Part shown: positions 62,006 through 64,000 of the stretch, in pieces
Layout: each line of letters begins with the position of its first letter
Position numbering within the stretch: position 1 is the stretch's first letter
NCBI GenBank assembly: GCA_032000125.1
Contig: DAMALH010000004.1
Span: 1-64,000 of the forward strand
Origin: Dryocola sp032000125
GTDB lineage: Bacteria > Pseudomonadota > Gammaproteobacteria > Enterobacterales > Enterobacteriaceae
Length of the DNA stretch: 64,000 nt
Reading direction: 5' to 3'
Translations under genes and position numbers: made by a program
The notes under the pieces: generated by a model
Told to the model about the DNA's origin: nothing
Seen by the model: the letters and a program-made list of their open reading frames with translations, nothing else
The model's database searches: none

Positions 62006-62701
62006 ATGCCGATAGCCCGCTGGCAAGCGCGTTTTGAACAGTACCTGCACGACAACTGGCTGCAGGATGATAAAGCTCATGATGTTGCGCATTTTCGTCG
62101 CGTCTGGAAAACCGCTCAGCGGATTATGGCAGGCACGGAAGCCGATCGTTTAGCCGTGCTGGCCGCCTGTTATTTTCATGACATTGTCAATCTTCCCAAA
62201 AACCATCCTGAGCGGCACCTGGCTTCCGCTCAGGCCGCGTGCGAAACCTTGCGTATCCTTGATGTCCACTTTCCTGATTTCCCGCATGAAAAGTATGACG
62301 CGGTGGCCCACGCGGTACATGCCCATAGCTTTAGCGCGGGCGTGGAGCCGCAGACGCTGGAGGCGAAAATCGTTCAGGATGCCGATCGGCTTGAATCGCT
62401 GGGCGCAATTGGTCTTGCTCGCGTGTTTTACACTTCCGGTGCGCTGGGGCGCCCGCTGTTTGATAGCGAAGATCCGCTTGCCGGGGAGCGTGCGTTAGAC
62501 GATGCCAGCTATGCGCTCGACCATTTTCAGCAAAAGCTGCTAAAGCTACCGCAGACGATGCAAACCGAGGCGGGGCGGGAACTGGCGCGCCACAACGCCG
62601 ATTTCCTCGTGCATTACATGGCAAAGCTGTGTGCCGAACTTAAGGGGGAATACCATCACCTCGACAACGAGGTGATTGAGCAGTTTTCCCCCCTGCGTTA
62701 A
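62006..62701 (+). CDS. yedJ: HD-domain phosphohydrolase YedJ
   Basis: A 231-residue protein with the same length as E. coli YedJ and clear similarity: HDVAHFRRVWKTAQR, the metal-binding HD in CYFHDIVNLPKNHPER, AHSFSAG, KIVQDADRLESLGAIGLARVF and YALDHFQQKLLKLPQTMQTE. HD-domain enzymes hydrolyse phosphate esters, and the substrate of YedJ is not known to me. AAACGAGGAG precedes the ATG. Confidence 0.93.
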   Translation: MPIARWQARFEQYLHDNWLQDDKAHDVAHFRRVWKTAQRIMAGTEADRLAVLAACYFHDIVNLPKNHPERHLASAQAACETLRILDVHFPDFPHEKYDAVAHAVHAHSFSAGVEPQTLEAKIVQDADRLESLGAIGLARVFYTSGALGRPLFDSEDPLAGERALDDASYALDHFQQKLLKLPQTMQTEAGRELARHNADFLVHYMAKLCAELKGEYHHLDNEVIEQFSPLR

Positions 62702-62706
62702 CGGCG

Positions 62707-63315
62707 TTATCGTAAGCGGCTAACAAGCTGGCGTTGATGATACCCGGTCAGAAAGACTGTCGTGGTAAGCGCGCCCAGCAGGGCGCAAAACATGTCTGAC
62801 TGGGTATCCCAGGGATCGCCCTGGGTACCGAGGAAAAGATCGGCGCCCTGGCCCATTGCCAGCGCCGCCCACCATTCAATGAGTTCATAAACGGCGCTGA
62901 TCGCCAGCGCAATACAGCACACCACGAATCCGAGCATTTTACGCCCGTGCACGTACTGGCCCCGAACAAGAATTTCTCTGGCTGCCAGCGCCGGGACCAG
63001 CCCCTGGAAAAAGTGCCCTAGCTTGTCGTATGGATTGCGGCTCAGCCCGAACCAGGCCTGCACGTCAAAACCGATCGGCACTTTGGCATAGGTGTATTGA
63101 CCGCCAATCATCAGAATAATGGCGTGAAAAAAGATCAGCGTATAAAGCAGAGGGGTTAGCGGATAGCGCGTATAGGTGGCCCACAGCAAAGGTACGACGA
63201 TAAGCACCGGCGTGACTTCCATCAGCCAGGTCGTTTTGTCCCCGGCATTGATGCCGGTCCACGCGAGAATCATCAGCAAAACCAGCGCTGCGCTTTTTAA
63301 AAGGGTTGAGGTCAT
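62707..63315 (-). CDS. yjdF: YjdF-like inner-membrane protein (DUF2238)
   Basis: A 202-residue protein with about six hydrophobic segments and the DUF2238 pattern: GGQYTYAKVP, RNPYDKLGHFFQG, ELIEWWAA and GDPWDTQSDM. It matches E. coli YjdF in length and start (DRTTWLLEV versus DKTTWLMEV). The ATG at 63315 is chosen by that match; a start ten codons earlier is possible. The function is unknown. It is convergent to yedJ. Confidence 0.82.
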   Translation of the reverse strand: MTSTLLKSAALVLLMILAWTGINAGDKTTWLMEVTPVLIVVPLLWATYTRYPLTPLLYTLIFFHAIILMIGGQYTYAKVPIGFDVQAWFGLSRNPYDKLGHFFQGLVPALAAREILVRGQYVHGRKMLGFVVCCIALAISAVYELIEWWAALAMGQGADLFLGTQGDPWDTQSDMFCALLGALTTTVFLTGYHQRQLVSRLR

Positions 63316-63385
63316 GGGGTTTTCACATGTTGCCAAAACGCTCACTATCTGCCGGATAGGTCAAAAATTCAAATTTGCATAAAAA

Positions 63386-63733
63386 ACGGGGCCTTAATGG
63401 CCCCGTTGAGACTAATGACAAACCTGCCAGCGTGACAAAACTAAAAGGTTGTGCCATTTAAAAACAAGGAAAATCAATCCATTGATTTTCGGCTAATCAT
63501 CACAAAGAAGGAAAAACCACGCTTTTTCCTTCTTTGCCAGCAGTCTCAACGGGGCCTTAATGGCCCCGTTGAGACTAATGACAAACCTGCCAGCGTGACA
63601 AAGCTAAAAGGTTGCGCCATTTAAAAACAAGGAAAATCAATCCATTGATTTTCGGCTAATCGTCACAAAGAAGGGAAAACCACGCTTTTTCCTTCTTTGC
63701 CAGCAATCAGAACGGGGCCTTAATGGCCCCGTT
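63386..63733. repeat. Tandem 163-base repeat with three hairpins per unit
   Basis: The hairpin ACGGGGCCTTAATGGCCCCGT occurs at 63386, 63549 and 63712, exactly 163 bases apart. Each full unit also has a GAAAATCAAT / ATTGATTTTC hairpin and an AAGAAGGAAAA / TTTTCCTTCTT hairpin. The two units are nearly identical with a few substitutions. The outer hairpins can serve as terminators for the autotransporter gene on the minus strand. Confidence 0.85.
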
Positions 63734-63755
63734 GTGTAGGACTTGAGTCGGTGTT

Positions 63756-64000
63756 CTAGAACAGCTTGCGTAAGCGTAGGCTGAAGGTATGTGCCTGGTA
63801 ACGCTCGCCCGCCTGCAGGTCGTAACGTGCATCAAGGCTTAAATCACTAGCGTTATACAGCGTGCTACCGATAGCCACTCCTGCCATATCCTTCACCGGC
63901 GCGACGCCTTTGGAGGTGAAACTCGTTTCGCCAATGGTGTCGGCTGCATAGGTTGCGGTGCTGCTGGTTTCGTCATTGTCGTACTGGTGGATCCAGGAGA
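63756..64000 (-). CDS. Autotransporter C-terminal beta-barrel (partial)
   Basis: The last 80 or so residues of an outer-membrane protein. The alternating pattern and final strand (SLDARYDLQAGERYQAHTF, then SLRLRKLF and stop) with terminal Phe are typical of autotransporter or similar beta barrels. The rest lies beyond the window, so the passenger is unknown. Confidence 0.65.
   Translation of the reverse strand, partial: SWIHQYDNDETSSTATYAADTIGETSFTSKGVAPVKDMAGVAIGSTLYNASDLSLDARYDLQAGERYQAHTFSLRLRKLF

Noticed and set aside
63386..63733. CRISPR-like repeats
   Set aside because: The repeats are 163 bases long, with only two full units and near-identical content throughout. There are no short repeats with unique spacers and no cas genes nearby.

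Overview
This is a chromosomal window from a member of the Enterobacteriaceae. The evidence is a set of backbone genes that closely match Escherichia coli proteins: yeeO, ldtA (erfK), amn, nac, cbl, mtfA, yedJ and a yjdF-type gene. Several near-identical tRNA-Asn(GUU) genes sit among them, as they do in the E. coli asnT/asnU/asnV/asnW region. The species cannot be fixed from the sequence alone. The nac gene has a clear sigma-54 promoter with an upstream NtrC-type palindrome, as in nitrogen-regulated nac genes of Klebsiella and relatives.

Layout. (1) 1-2681: a partial tRNA-Asn, yeeO and ldtA. (2) 3064-7399: a sugar module (SIS-domain enzyme, ROK kinase, MFS sugar porter) divergent from a DeoR-type regulator, with a paired palindromic operator between them. 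(3) 7591-9277: tRNA-Asn and amn. (4) 9580-15811: an accessory module with a phosphotriesterase-like hydrolase, a creatininase-family hydrolase, an ascorbate-type PTS (IIA, IIB, IIC), a SIS protein and a HutC-type GntR regulator, then an RIO-type kinase. (5) About 16081-25829: a genomic island at the 3' end of a tRNA-Asn. It carries a DgoK/DgoA-based sugar-acid pathway with unusual upstream enzymes and an eroded P4-type integrase. (6) 25830-33324: tRNA-Asn, nac, cbl, a chemoreceptor with a sigma-28 promoter, DoxX, DUF1097, SDR and LysR genes. (7) 33542-39816: a LacI-controlled operon with an FGGY kinase, two tandem MtlD-like dehydrogenases and a DgoT-like transporter. (8) 39954-60432: a second tRNA-Asn island, bounded by a 28-bp direct repeat. 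(9) 60417-64000: tRNA-Asn, mtfA, a small membrane protein, yedJ, yjdF, a tandem 163-bp repeat with hairpins, and the end of an autotransporter.

The second island is the most interesting region. It is visibly AT-rich and is built almost entirely of large nucleotide-binding proteins that resemble anti-phage defence genes. These are a 2092-residue STAND protein with a Cap4/DUF4297-like nuclease N-terminus (Avs-like) in a cluster with a HEPN-like gene upstream and two unrecognised genes downstream; a helicase-phospholipase D fusion of the type II Mokosh kind; an 890-residue protein that again joins a Q-x-K nuclease-like N-terminus to a P-loop NTPase but that I cannot assign to a named system; and an 864-residue ABC/SMC-like ATPase with a CPVC motif. 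An ArdC anti-restriction gene closes the island. No intact integrase is present. The orphan 890-residue nuclease-NTPase and the partner genes of the giant STAND protein are the best candidates for something undescribed.

The three carbohydrate modules are each internally coherent (regulator, transporter, kinase or PTS, processing enzymes) but have non-standard enzyme combinations. Their substrates cannot be named from sequence alone.
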